Below are positions 13,201-27,890 of a stretch of DNA of 64,000 nt, one piece after another. Position numbers and translations under genes: made by a program. The stretch comes from Hoplostethus atlanticus (lineage: Eukaryota; Chordata; Actinopteri; Trachichthyiformes; Trachichthyidae). The first letter of the stretch is position 1, and every line of letters starts with the position of its first letter. Location: positions 124,001 through 188,000 of the forward strand of contig JAXDDX010000281.1 of NCBI GenBank assembly GCA_034670405.1, read 5' to 3'. Below the pieces are notes generated by a model. That model saw only the letters and a list, made by a program, of their open reading frames with translations, was not told the origin of the DNA and ran no database searches.

Positions 13201-16200
13201 CCTCGTCAGGGTGGAAAAGCCTCTGAAACAGCATTTAGAGCATCATGGGACACCACAACTCTCCATTGAAAGCCTGCTAATAGTTTTAGGTGGGTTAGCA
13301 GCTTCTTAAGGCAGGGTGAGGCAGGTTTCACTGCAGGTTTTACAGACTGACACCCCTGAAGCTGCGGAGGAAAATCCTCCCACACCACTGGAATGATTTC
13401 TCTGGTCAGACATCTGAAATAAAAAATAGTAATAATAAAATATCATATTCACTAGCTATGATCAGGGAGGAACCTCCGTCATATCGCAGGTGGATGACAT
13501 TGATTGGCCGATATCTTATTATCGTACCGTCATAGTTGCCTATTCCTAGTCTGGAATTGGAGCCACATTCAAAATTCACAGTTGGAATTGCATTCACTGA
13601 CAATTGGACATTGGATGACTACACATACAAATGTAAAGTACACCTTTTTAAATGTTCTATTTCTTATTGAGATCTGAAATGAAAACCCTTGAAATCAACG
13701 AGACGTTTTTCACTTTCATTTGGATCCACTGTTGCAACCAGCAACGTCCAGGTGAAAACAAAAGGCTGCTAATTTCTGACAATGTAACTAAAACACTGAA
13801 CAACTAGAAAATCTGAAAGGATGTGTAGATGTTTGATATCCACTGAGTTTGCTGTGTGTGTGTGTGTGTGAGTGTGCTGATATGATGATGATGATGATTA
13901 TCAGTATTATTATCATTATTATTTTATTGTCTTATTGGAGCTCAGCGCTTGTGTCGCTGTTTTCCAATCACTTTGGAGGTGTCAATTGACCGAGGTCTCA
14001 TTTTATAACTGCTGCTCTTCTTCCTGCCCCTCCTCCATCTCTCTTCTTCCTCTTTTCTCTCTTCTCTCCATCCTCTTTCCAAACTCCCACGCAAACCATT
14101 TCTCTCTCACGCGTTTGTACATCTTCACCACGCCGCATTTGCCTGTTTTCCTTTTCCTCTTTCGGAAACAAACCCTTCTTCTTCCTCCTCTACATTTTCC
14201 TCTCCCCTCTCTCTCTCTCTCTCTCTCTTTCCATCCCTCCATCCCTCCTTCATGATCATCCCCATCCTCAGGCCTGTCAGAACGGTAACTCCCAGCACCT
14301 GGAGCACCTCCTCTTCTACGGGGCGGACTCCTCATCCCAGAATGCCTCTGGAAATACTGCCTTGCACATCTGTGCTTTATACAACAAGGTAGGCACACTT
14401 ATTGGTGCATCAGTACAGTAGATGTCAAAGTGGAGTGGTGAAAGACCAAATAAACTTGTTTTACAACATTTGTACAAACTAACGTCTATAGTCTGTAGTG
14501 TTCATATAAAAGGTTCATGCCCTCTGACTTTTTGCAAATTGAAGCAAAGTAAAGTTCTGTCCAAATTCACTTCCACAGTAAAATCAGAGAAGCTGCATGG
14601 AGCAGACTCTACTTCTATAGAGGGATTATTTTAGTAGTATTTTAGTTTTTATATTTTTTCTTTGAAACCCCAGTAACTGGAATCGAACGTATTCCACACT
14701 GTGAAAATTTCCAATTTTGAAAAATTCAAAAAGTTCTACCTTTAACTAAAGATGAAGTATCAATAATATGTTCTGAAATGTTTTTTTTAGCCAGTGAGAC
14801 AATTTATCCCAAATGAGTCAAGAGGATTCGATTTTTCTGTCATTTTTCTGTTATGAATTTCAACTTCACGTCGATAGGAAGGAACTTTAGACTAAAAAAC
14901 CCAAATAAATATATTTGGAACTACTTTTATAACATGAGATGAAATGTGTAAAAAGGGTGAATACCTTTTTATAGCCACTCTATACATTTATACATTTTTA
15001 ACATGCACGTGTTACATGCATTTTTATATACAGCACTTAAATATTATTTTAACATGAATCGACACTCTTTCATGCAGGAAAGCTGCGCACGGATTCTGCT
15101 ATACAGGGGAGCTAATAAAGACACAAAGAACAACAGTGGGCAGACCTCCTTCCAGGTAATGGCTGAGTGCCTGGCCGGGTAATTATGTGTGTTGGGTGGT
15201 TGTATGGTTTAGTGTCTTATTAAGTTAATGTAGCAGAAAGTGCCAGGGCCTAATTTCACTTTAAACCATTATTGTGCTGCGATGCACACGGGGTCCCAGG
15301 TGGCAGAATTGTGTATGACCCCTTAATCTGAATACATTAACTCTGTCAGTGCAGAAAAAGCCAGCTGAGACAATCTGTGAGTGTGTGTGTGTGAACATCG
15401 AGCGGGACACCGATAGACCCGGCCCGGGCTCTGACTCTCCGTCCTCCCTGAAGCCCTGCGCCGATCAGCTGGCCGCCATTTTCCAACCTCTGCGCTGCTC
15501 CCGTCTGTTTCAAAAAGCGCCGCCACTGTCCCGTCTCACCAAAAAAAAGAACAAGGATCACAGGCCTAAATGTCTAAAGACTCATGCTGGTCCACCTCAA
15601 GGCCCCCTGCTGGACCGCCTGCAGGGCCAACGGGTCAACACCTTGAAAGTGATGCTGGATGACCAGAACCAAAAGCAGCCAGGCATAAGAAGAGCTTCTT
15701 CCCCCAAAACGGTGGCCCTCATCTGCACACCGCTACCACACTGGACCACATAGACAGACACACTGCTGGGACCTGCATTCCCTACACCTCTATATATTAC
15801 TGCTTCTAATTGGTACAACTCTGATTTCCCATCAGTGCATACTGTGTAGATAAGAGTCCTGTTTCTGAATTTCTATTTTTAGGTTTTTATACACCACCTA
15901 TACTTTTTACTGTATATTTATTTACTTTATATTTATATTTTTTATTGTTTTATGTGGGACCTACAAGAACAAATTCTTTGTAACCCATTTGGCCACTTCT
16001 GTTTTTAGTGAATGTGACTTCAAAGTCAAAGTCAAAACTTGACGTGAAAGTAAAATTACTGCTTTCAAAAAAAATACTCAACATGTTAAGCGTACAAAGG
16101 AGGATTACTTCCACCCTGGCGTTTTGTGCATTTATTTATTTTTATTTATTTAAAAAAAAAAAATAGTGTGCGTGTCTGTGTTTGTCTATCAGGTGGCTGT

Positions 16201-19200
16201 GATGTCCGGCCATTTTGAGCTCGGAGAAATTATCAAAAACCACCGGGATACAGACGTGGGTAAGTAGCCGAGCACTGTAACCTACCTTTCACTGGGATAA
16301 GACGAGACTTCACTGATTCCCGAAGGGGAAACTGGGTTGTTGCAGCAGCAAATAATAGGATACAGCAAAAAAGAGCAAATGGAGGTAATATGTGAATGAC
16401 AGCATGTATGAGGGTATGCAACATTACAGTGGTAGAACCCTCTCACCCACTCACCCTTCTCTCCCCCTCCCCTTGTCTCCCAGTTCCCTTTCTGGAGTCT
16501 CCAAAGTACGCCCCCCAGAGGCGAGAGAGCACCCGGACCCTGGTGGTACCCCATCCTCACCCCTTCCTGCGGGCCAACAGCGACAACAGCATGAACCTGC
16601 CGGACTGGATGGCGGTACCCAACGCGCCAGGCTCCAACATCGTCTCTGTGCAGGTAGGGGGCGCCAGGGAGTCGGTAGTCCACCTCAGGCCACAACACGC
16701 TGCCAGACGGGCCATATTAGATGTATTAGAGTAGATGAAACATTCATAACGCATCCATAATGCCTCACGACCTTGCTTATAAGAACACATAATACTTGAA
16801 TGATGTATTTTAAAGAGCATTCCGTAATATTTGACCTTAATCGACCTCAAGCAGCGACCAGTTGGATTTGCAACCACATCGGAATAACTTGTTTGGTTAA
16901 TATGCATTGGAAGCTGCACATTATCAGAAATATGTACTTTTACAGATGGAGGTAATCATATATCATATACAGGACAGTGTGCAGTAAGCCAGATGGAAGT
17001 AGCATATGTACTCAAATAAGGAAACATATGTATAGCAAGTTATCTTTCATGAAATATTTTTCTTCCCTCTCTCTCTCTCTCTCCCCCCCAGGGCTATAAG
17101 CATACTGGTACCCTGCGGAGCTCCAGTAGTCCCAGAGGGGCGAGGACTCGCTCTCCGTCCCGAGGGAGGGCCGGAGACAAGGAGGACCGGAGCCGCCAGA
17201 GTCGGAGGCAGGGGTGAGTGCGGAGGTTTCACACCTGAGATGATCCTCAAAGGAGAACGGGGCAGTGAACGGGAACCTCTCTCTCTTTTTTTTTCAATCT
17301 GACTAGTGCTGCATGGGCTCCCATTTGCTGGGGGCATGTGCTCTTTCTGCAGGTCCATAAAAAGTACTGTTTGAATCTAATGATCTAAATTCAAGGTCGT
17401 ACATTTGGTTAAATGTTTATATATGGTTTCTGAGATCCTTAAAATGTAGCTTCTTCTTGGTGCTTGACCTACTTCTACAGTAATTCATCTCCCTGGTAGC
17501 TCAGATGGGTACATACTGAACAAGGAGGTTTCTTCAAGGGCTTTAGTTAGTGGTTAGTTAGTGGTTCTATCAAAGAACCCTCTGAAATGTTGAAACCCAA
17601 ATCTGGCAAGCCTGAATAAATAACTCAGTGGTTCTTAAAAAGTTCTCTTAAGTCTTGAATTTGATTTTGAGCATTTCAAACCTTCGTAGAACTCGAGGCA
17701 TTGACTTTCCCAAAGTATTCGATAATTAAGGCTCATAACCCAAGCTGGGGTTGGAGGTATTTAGTTTTGCACCACCATCTTTAACCCTGCCCCCCCCGGC
17801 CAGGCCCATCCCTATCAGCACCGCCGGATCAACCGGGGGCCAGCGGAGACGCCTCTACAGCGCCGTCCCGGGACGAGTCTTTGTAGCGACACGAGCGCAC
17901 TCTGCACAGGGAGACCGAGAAATCAGCTTCAACAAGGGAGACAGGGTCAAAGGTGTGTGTTTAGTATGTCTTTGCTCTTGGTGTGTGTGTGCGTGCGTGT
18001 CTATGTGTGTGTGTGTGTTTGTGGAGCATATATTTTGTCTTCCAAGTGTCTATTGTAAACTATGATCCCCTGATTAAATCTGGTATTAACATGCGTCCGG
18101 GCAGCAGGCGGCTCGGATCGCAACATACAACAGAGTTTCAGTCTGTAGACTTTAGACCGATTATTGGCCTTTTATTAAAATCAGATCTGGTCCATCACTG
18201 CCATTCACCTCCGATATGATGGATATGATGCAGTTTGTTTGATTCCATATTTATTGTATAGTTTATCAATACTACCCTGGTTGTCTGTGGGAAGCCTTTA
18301 ACCTGAATTGATTGTAATGTGTCATTTTCAGGGGTGGTAAAAAGTAGAAAGTAAAGCTTCAGAAAGTAGAAATCCTAACCACGTATTTGCTCCAACCTGG
18401 CTCTTACCAAGATGAAGAGTTGTGCTAATTAGCATCACCTGGTATATGGGATGGGTGGAGGAAAAACATGGTCAGTACTTCTACTTTCTACTTCTACTTT
18501 TTACACCCCTGGTCATTTTAATTGGATTACACAACTTGTACCTCTTCCTTATTTGTCTTCTTCTCGTCAGTTGGTCTAAATGTTGTTTCGGAGGCTTTTC
18601 CCCACCGCCAAGAATAAAGTTATGAGGGAAACACAGTTGTAATTTGTTGTTTGTTTGTTTTCGGCTTGAAAATGCTCAAATTAAAAGATATTAAATATCA
18701 TCTATCAATCAAAAATAGTGGTATTGATCTTTAGTGGTGGGAAGACCAATTCTTATAACTAACTTGGTTTTTAGTGAATCGATTCACGACCGATTCATTT
18801 GATTCAACTTTGTAAAAATGACAGTTTGGTAGCCAAAAGCACCGTGGGCCATTGCCAGCTTGCTCTCATGTCCATTCAATTCAAATTCAAAGCCAGAACC
18901 GGGTTCAGTGCTCACTGGTCAATATGCAGAATTGGTTCATTAAGTGAACTAACCCACTGGACAGACGAGGATACAGCAACTGAGCTTCTAACCAATACAC
19001 AACTGAATTACTGCTAACAAATTGAGCAAATTGTACAGTGTTGCCCTTATGCCATGTAGTAGCATGCTGTTTGAGTGTCACGTGAAGACGTCAACAAATG
19101 AACGAACAAGCAAGTTTGAGAATTTGTGAGTTTGCTGCGACTGTGGTTGATTAAACCCATTTTTTTGGAGAGTAGCCAGCCAGCAGTGAAGTGATTGCCA

Positions 19201-20596
19201 AGGTAGCAGATAACAACGTCAGATTCAGACCTCTCCTCTGCGCTCTCTTCTTCAGAGAGCCTGCAGACAAGCTTGTTTTATACAAGCACATCGGCTCAGG
19301 TAGAGCTGTACAGAGTGCAGTCCAAACACACACACTTGAGGTTCAGTTCTGCGTGTGAATCAATTCAACTTCACAGCGACTTCACATCAGCTTCACATCA
19401 AATTCACATCAACTTCACAGCGACTTCACATCAGCTTCACATCAACTTCACATCACCTTCACATCAAATTCACATCAACTTCAATTCAACTTGACAACAA
19501 CTTCACATTAACTTCACATCAGCTTCACATCAACTTCACATTAGCTTCACATCAACTTCACATCAACTTCACATCAGCTTCACACCAACTTTATATCAAC
19601 TTTACATCAACTTCACATCAACGTCACATCAACTTTACATCAACTTCACATCAGCTTCACATCAGCTTCACATCAACTTTATATCAACTTCACATCAACT
19701 TTACATCAGCTTCACATCAACTTTACATCAACTTCACATCAGCTTCACATCAGCTTCACACCAACTTTACATCAGCTTCACATCAGCTTCACATCAGCTT
19801 CACATCAAGATCACATCAACTTTACATCAGCTTTCATCAACTTTACATCAGCTTCACATCAGCTTCACACCAACTTTACATCAATTTCACATCAGCTTCA
19901 CATGAACTTTACATCAACGTCACATCAACTTTACATCAGCTTCACATCAATTCAACATCAATTAAATTGTTGTTGGTCGAGCCCTAGTGTATGTGAATGT
20001 AATCCAGGTAAATCATGTCTGTGGGATCGAGACCCATGTTAACACCAGATGTAACGTGGGCCAATAGGTCTTAGTGTCAGACTGGTACCCCCGGCCAGGT
20101 CCAGGTCAAGTGTCTTCAGATGTATGAGTTTGCACAACGGCCACGTCCTAACGTGAGTGTAAGGTCCCTATATGTGTTTGTATTCAATGTCTGCAGGTAT
20201 GAATATGTGTGTGTTTGTGAGTGAGTCTAAGGTGTCTCCAGGTATGTACTGTATGTCTTGGTGAGTATGTAGGAGGTTTGCATGTCCGTGTGTGTGTGTG
20301 TCATTTTTTTTTTCCTGTCTGCATCATGTCGTTGGTGTCTTCTTCTTGCGTGTGTGTTCGTTCTTCATTTTGGATTCTGGATGTGGTGTGCTATCGGGTT
20401 TCGGTTGTCTCTTAACACGCCTCTCCTCCTCGTGCACCCCCCCCCCCCCTTCCTTAGTGCTGAGCGTCGGCGAGGGTGGCTTCTGGGAGGGGACGGTCAG
20501 GGGTCGCACCGGCTGGTTCCCCTCCGACTGCGTGGAGGAAGTGGCGCTTCGAAGCCAAGACAACCGCTCAGGTGAGCGCGCGTGCGCGCACACTCA

Positions 20597-20651
<55 letters not shown>

Positions 20652-23600
20652 CAGGCCTGGCCCTCTCTCATATCTCATTGGTTTGGTGCAACACATGCAG
20701 CATCACTTCTACTCACTACACTGTGGGAATAAACCACACCTTTTAGCAGGGAGTTTACCTTTTACACTCTGAATATTCAGCTAGCTCAGCCTCTTTTGAG
20801 AGCCTGACCATGAGTTCCTAGATATATGTTGTCAGGGCCCGTGCTAGTTTAGGTGCCACTGGCCCCACTGACCAAGAGAGAAGCTCCTATGATACAGATC
20901 AGATCAGATCAGATCAAAGCCACTTCCCTATAGGTTCAATGTAGACGATAACGCCGTCATGCTGACGTCTCTGTGGCGGTGTGTTTCAGAGAGCCGCGGG
21001 GAGCGGGCCAAGAGGCTGTTCCGCCATTACACTGTGGGATCCTACGACAGCTTTGACGCTCCCAGGTAAGGAGAGCTCATGCTCCCTTTTCTGCTACAGT
21101 TCCACGCATGTCCACTGCAGCAGCTATGGGTTGAGTGCTTGTTCATTTAGGGTGGGTCCTGGGATTCAAACCAACGACCTTTTGAACCCCACTTCTCTAA
21201 TCTTTAGACTTCCAGCGCCCCATTCTTAAACGATATGACAAGCACGTGCTGGGAGGGATTTTTATTTTGTATGGTACAAATGATTCATGTGGTGATTCAT
21301 ACGTTGCGGTGGTACCTTTGATGTGCTGTGAATGATTCATCTGCTGGAATGACAGCATGCGGGGGTTCACCAGCTCCTGTCTAGTGGCTGATCCTACTGT
21401 ATTCATGCTGGAGTCAGAGGTCTGCCGGGGATGTTTTGACTAGTTCAGTCTCATTGAGTTAACCTGGGCAGTAAGACGGATTTCCTGTCAGATCACAATA
21501 TCAGAGCAGGTTCCTCCACTTGTATGACTGCGTTAGCTCCTGTGTGCAGAGCCTCGTTGCCAGGCTGCAGGCTTTCAGGTGGGCTGAACTCGTCATCGAT
21601 GGCGAAGCTGATCTTGGACAGTTCTGATGACTAATTCTGAACCCCGCTTTGTGTTGCCTGGTGTTATGAAATCAGCCGGAGATCAGTTAACAAAAAACGA
21701 TCCATTCTGAACAGATGCTGAGATCTTTAACGTCTACAGAAGGTCGTAATGTTTTTGTTTCGGTACAGACGGGTACAGGGTACCGCTAACTTACTGGCAT
21801 TGCTTTTGCTCTCTGTTTATGCCTATTAGCAGTTATTAATTCTTATAATTTTACCTTCTGGCGACTGTTTATAAGTGGACACGGGGAACGTCACGCCAAG
21901 AAGCGCCTGACCGTTGATCACTCGATCACTGTTCCTATTCATAGAGGCTTCATGAACACAGTGGGCCCAGAGGAGGAGCGGATCTCCCACTCGGCCCGAC
22001 CTTCTCCGGTGATGATGTGTGGACACACGAGCAGAGAAGTCTCCCGTATTGACTTTGGAGTGTAACTCTTCCTCATTAAGTCCGCCTAATATAATGTCAT
22101 TCCCTTTCTAATGTCATGGCGGTGAGAGAGAGAGGCCCTGGCGCTTCGAGGCAAACTAATTTCAGTGTCTGGGGCTCGGACTTCGCAAAGAGGGAATTAT
22201 TTACATAGAAATAAACACATTATGAATCGCATGTATTATTTACACACAACCTCGCCCTCCTCCCTCTCTCTCTCTCTCTCTCTCACTTTATGCCTCACTT
22301 TCATCACATGTGCATCACGTATACACAAATCATCGTCAATTATTAACGCGCTTTTCATCAACAGTGACATTTCGTGCAAGCGGCGCACTCGACCGTGCAA
22401 AGTCGCACACATATGTTCACACACACACACACTCGCACTCGCACATCGTGGATAATTAAAGCCGTGTACTGCAACACAGACCGAGCCCGTGACTGCGTTG
22501 CTTGGCCGGGCAGCCGTGGCTGACTCAGAGCCGCCCTCACACGGGCCTACTTTCACAGCTTTTATCACTACATGTACCATCTCACCTATTCCTCCTGCGT
22601 CCCTCTTTCATTCCTCTATATTTGGCTCCATCTCCTGACCACCTCTCTATCCCTCCCTCGCTCTCTATTCATCACTGTATCTCTAACCCCCCTGTACTTT
22701 TTAATTTTCTCTCTATCACTCTCCCACCCCTCCCGCGGTGTCTCCATCTGGAGGTCAGACAGTGAAGGGCACTCTAGAGAGAGAGAGGAGGATGGAGAGA
22801 GAGAGGGATGAAGAGAGCGAGCCTTGGATGAAGGAACAGAGGCGTTTTGTGTTTAGGAGTTGGCATGTTGGCCGAAAGAGATATTTATTTTGTGGAAGCG
22901 GTAGGAGGGCGAAGGAGATGGGAAGAAGCTGCCGATAGCCAATATTTTGTGCCGATATTCAATATCTTAAAAGTTTTGTGTTTGAAAAGTCCAAAAATGG
23001 CAGGTATTCAGTATTTCCCCCAGGATTTTATTTTGAAAGAGCTATGCTAAGCTAGTTTTAGACTATGGGGCACTATAGTCTAAAACCCAATTATCTTTTT
23101 TAGTTGGGTTGCACCTCCTTAAAGGAATACACCAACTTTTTGAAAGTTATGAGAAAATCATCCATGTACACCTGGGAGGTTGCTTGCTCCAGTGCTCCAT
23201 GCTAACACTTTAGCATACACTATGTTGAGTGACAGTAGGTGACTAGCATTACAAAAGTAAGACGACTGACAATACAAACTTGTTAGTGTTTTTTACATTA
23301 CATGGCCTGTAGATTCATAAATTTCAAAAATGAAATAGCACTAATCCAATATACCCTACTATCACTCAACATAGTGTATGCTAAAGTGTTAGCATGGAGC
23401 ATCGGGCCAAATGACCTTCAGGGGAAAAGATAACGTTCTCATCATTCCTTACATGGCTTTGGTGAATACTTCATTTTGATTGGCTAATGAACGCTGTAGC
23501 ACAAGCAGTTTGCTACCCCGGGGTCATGATAGAAAGAGACTGGTCACAAGAGAGAGAGTTTACTGGTTTTATTTACAGACCACTTGACAAACGGACCACC

Positions 23601-26600
23601 ATGTAAATCAACAAATATCTCAGACATAAATCTGGTCTCTCAGGTTGGTGCTCGTTCCCACTTGAAAAGACAAACACACTGGTTAAATCAGTTCCAGGCT
23701 GCAGTTGTCCAATTAGCCTTAATTGGCTGCAGCCGCCACCCCCCCTTCCCTGCCACAAACGCATTCTGAAGTCTGTTATTTCTCAGTACAAGACCACTGT
23801 TTCACATCCAATCATATCACTCTTCAGTCATTGGACCAGCATTTTGTTGCTTTCTAATCAGATTAACTAGCAACACCTTGTGCGTTACTCCTTGGTTACT
23901 GCAGACAAACATGTAGAAACATGTAAAGATTTTCCCAACATTAACTTTTGATTGCCGGTCAGAGGCTGAATGGGAATTTTACCGCATTTGTTCACGTTTC
24001 TATGGTCAGTGTAGCCATGGATGCCAGTCACAGACGTTGCTATGGTCACAGTTCTTCTACAGTGTAGCCACGGATGCTAGCTACAGACGTTGCTATGGCT
24101 ACAGTTCTCCTACAGTGTAGCCATGGATGCCAACCACAGACGTTGCTATGGTCACAGTTCTTCTACAGTGTAGCCACGGATGCTAGCTACAGACGTTGCT
24201 ATGGTCACAGTTCTTCTACAGTGTAGCCACGGATGCTAGCTACAGACGTTGCTATGGCTACAGTTCTCCTACAGTGTAGCCACGGATGCTATCTACAGAC
24301 GTTGCTATGGCTACAGTTCTCCTACAGTGTAGCCACGGATGCTATCTACAGACGTTGCTATGGCTACAGCTCTCCTACAGTGTAGCCACGGATGCTATCT
24401 ACAGATGTTGCTATGGCTACAGTTCTCCTACAGTGTAGCGATGGATGCTAGCTACAGACATTGCTATGGCTACAGTTCTCCTACAGTGTAGCCATGGATG
24501 CTATCTACAGACGTTGCTATGGTCACAGATCTTCTACAGTGTAGCCATGAATGCTAGCTACAGACGTTGCTATGGCTACAGTTCTCCTACAGTGTAGCCA
24601 TGGATGCTATCTACAGATGTTGCTATGATCACAGTTCTTCTACAGTGTAGCCATGGATGCTAGCTACAGACGTCTCTTATCTCTTGCTGGACTGTTTTTC
24701 GTTGGAAACGTCTAAATTACTTTAGCTTGTAATAAAATAATTTTAAATCAATATTCCGCGTCAAATGATTGATGTCTTTGGTAAGTAGCCGTGTAATAAG
24801 CAGGATAATGTACAGGGAGCCGGTCATTATCACTAAATAAGCCCCGACAAGGTGAATCAAGACCCCGACGCGAAGCAGAGGGATAATGACTGGCTCACTG
24901 CACATTATCCCTGACTTAATAGATGAGTTGACCACAGGGCCAGTCTCCTAAAAACCCAAGGCAGGGTAAGGCAGGTTTTACAGACATGCCTGAAGCTGGT
25001 TGTGGTTAAGGGAGAAACCTCCATCATATTGGAGGTGGACAACATTGACTGGCTGATATCCAATTTTTAATAAAAGCCCAATATCAGCTCAATATATTGG
25101 TAACCCTGATCACCACACTCTGACCTGCCTTTAGACTGATCACGCCTTTTATTGACAGAGATCCTTTGCACCTCCTGATTGCTCCCTTTAGCTGGGATTT
25201 TATGGTACAGGACAAGCTGTGACATTATAACAAGACGTGATGACCGAAGCCCGGCAGTCAGCAAAATTAACAGCTTTAAATTGATAATGCGGCGTGGTGA
25301 TTACATTAACAAGGATACAAGGAGTGAGGGAGATGATGACCGGGGAGCCAGCGGTGACAAATGGAAAACGAATGGAGGGCTTCTCTGTACGTCTACCATA
25401 CCCTTCCACCTCAGATGTCTTTTTAATCGCCCCCGGCCTGTTTGTTCTCGCCCTCCTTTCCATCTTCTTCTCCTGCTCTTCTTCTCTCCTTCACAGCTTC
25501 TCCTTGGTTAACTCTCTTGCTGTTTATATTTCCCTCTATCTACATAGAGGGATTGCTTCAGGATTGTGGTCTTCAAGAACCAAATTCAGGTCAGGCAGTC
25601 AGGGCGAGGCACAAATCAAGTCTCTTCTTTATTAAGCAGCAATATATAAAAGTTGTATTATTGTGAAAGCTGCATTATGTAACTTTTGAATGTAATCAGT
25701 CTAGTTCATGGGGCTGCGTCAGAGAAGACTGGCCTCTCCCCTTTCACTGAGCTGCTGTAGATTCGCTCCATTCACATTACATTACATTACAGTCATTTAG
25801 CAGACGCTTTTATCCAAAGCGACTTACAATAAGTGCATTCAACATAGGTAGGCAAGAAAACTACTAGTCACCAGAAATCGTAAGTGCATTTCCTTCCTAA
25901 ACAAGCAACTAAGAGCATAACTAGTGTTAAGGTAAGAGTGCAATAAGTTAGCAACCTACTATATCTTAAACAAATGAGACAAATAAGAGAATCAAATAAA
26001 CAAGAGCTAAGACAACTAAGTGAACCAAATAAGCAAGAGCTAAGACAAATAAGTGTAACAAATGAACAAGAGCCAATAAACAAGAGCTCAGACACATAAT
26101 TGACGACAAATAGGCAAGGCTAAGAGGAACTTCACCCCAATGAAGTTTTGGAATCGGTAGGTACGTTGGCGGGACAGTTTCCTCCTGGCACAGGAAGTGT
26201 TGAGTCGAAACTTTCAAGCTAAACGCACACAGCTCCGAAACAGCAGTGAGCTAGCGCCTCGGCTATCAGTACAGAAAGCTAAGGGTAGTGAAGTCATCAG
26301 CAATACAAACAGTTACCTCTCACTGCCACTAGGGGCTACCAACGGCTAAATTACAGAAAGTTAAATATTGCAGGTCTCCTTAGATGCAAATGAATGTTGA
26401 TGAATTGAATTTGATGACGCGAGAACCAATCCTGCATTCACATGCTATTGGCTGTATCGGAAAAACAAATTTCACATGAACATTATCCAAGGTCCGAGTT
26501 TCCGATTCATGATGCTGTGATACAGTGATGGATGGTCATAAGACAACACATACTCTGGCAAGCACATTGTTGTGTGAGCAGTCCTTCTATGTATGTATGT

Positions 26601-27251
26601 GACATGCCATAAACTGGATTTGCGGTTCAGTCACTAGCGTTAGCGAGCCGAGTAGCTGTAACGTTCCTGTATTCTCCAATTAATCAGGTCCACACATCAT
26701 CGCCACAAATGCACCGTTGGATTGTACGGCGTTTGCGATTGTTGCTCCTCCACCAGCACACGCAAGAACATTTCTGGGTGCAACGGTGTGTCAAATAGAG
26801 ACGAGGCAACGCACTTTTTTGAGGAGAGCGGCAGTGTTTTCTCTCACCGTCACGGATAAGCCGAGAGAGTTGGATACACTCTGCTAAACGCTGCTGTGGT
26901 GGTGGTTGTTGTTGTTGTATCTCGGAAAGATGCATGCATACACACACACACATGTATGAACTGGCTTTTTCTCGCACACTTATGGTCACGTGACACAACA
27001 GTGGCCCAATCGAGACATACACACTCTTTTGATGAGAAATGTGATATTTAGCTTCTCAGATGTGTATGATGTCACCTAACTCGGCTGGAAACTCTTCAAA
27101 AGAGTGTGTGTGCCTGGATTTGGCCACTGTTACATTAGATATACACACGTGCACACACACACACACACACACACATATGGCAGACATGCAGATAAACATA
27201 AACACACATGACCGTACGCACCTTCTGCCAACATTTACTGTCTTGCCCCCT

Positions 27252-27283
<32 letters not shown>

Positions 27284-27610
27284 CCTCATTTTCTCTCTCT
27301 CATCTCACACACACACGCACACACTGTACACTGAAAATCACAGCAGTATAGCTTAACATGCAGGGAGGGAAACAAAAAGGCAGAGATGGGAGGAGAGAGA
27401 GAGGACAAGAGCAGTGATCGTCCCCGAATGCAGGGGAGAGGCAAAGGAGAGAGAGAAAGGGAGAGAGAGGATGAGAGGGAGGGAGAGAGCGTAGAGAGGG
27501 AAGGAGGGAGGGAGGGCGAGTCGACGGAGGACAGCTTCGACATACGTGGAAGGAGGCTCTGACTAAGAGATGATGTGAGTGCCTATTTGAGAGAATCTGT
27601 ATCTCTCTTC

Positions 27611-27653
<43 letters not shown>

Positions 27654-27831
27654 TCTCCCTCTCTCTCTCCTCCTCCTCTTCCTCCTTCCGCCACTCATCC
27701 GCCAGCTGTTTCTCTGTCCTCTCTCCTCTTCCTGTCTGCGTCGATGCGTCTCCTCCTTCCCCCTCTTTCCCTCGCTGTACCCTCTCATTCATGCTTTGTT
27801 TACAGCAAATGTGAGGAGGGAAAGAAGAGGG

Positions 27832-27890
<59 letters not shown>

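Noticed and set aside
19355-19987. 210-residue HINFTS-type ORF
   Set aside because: Translation of the 11-bp satellite; the periodicity is exactly three repeat units.
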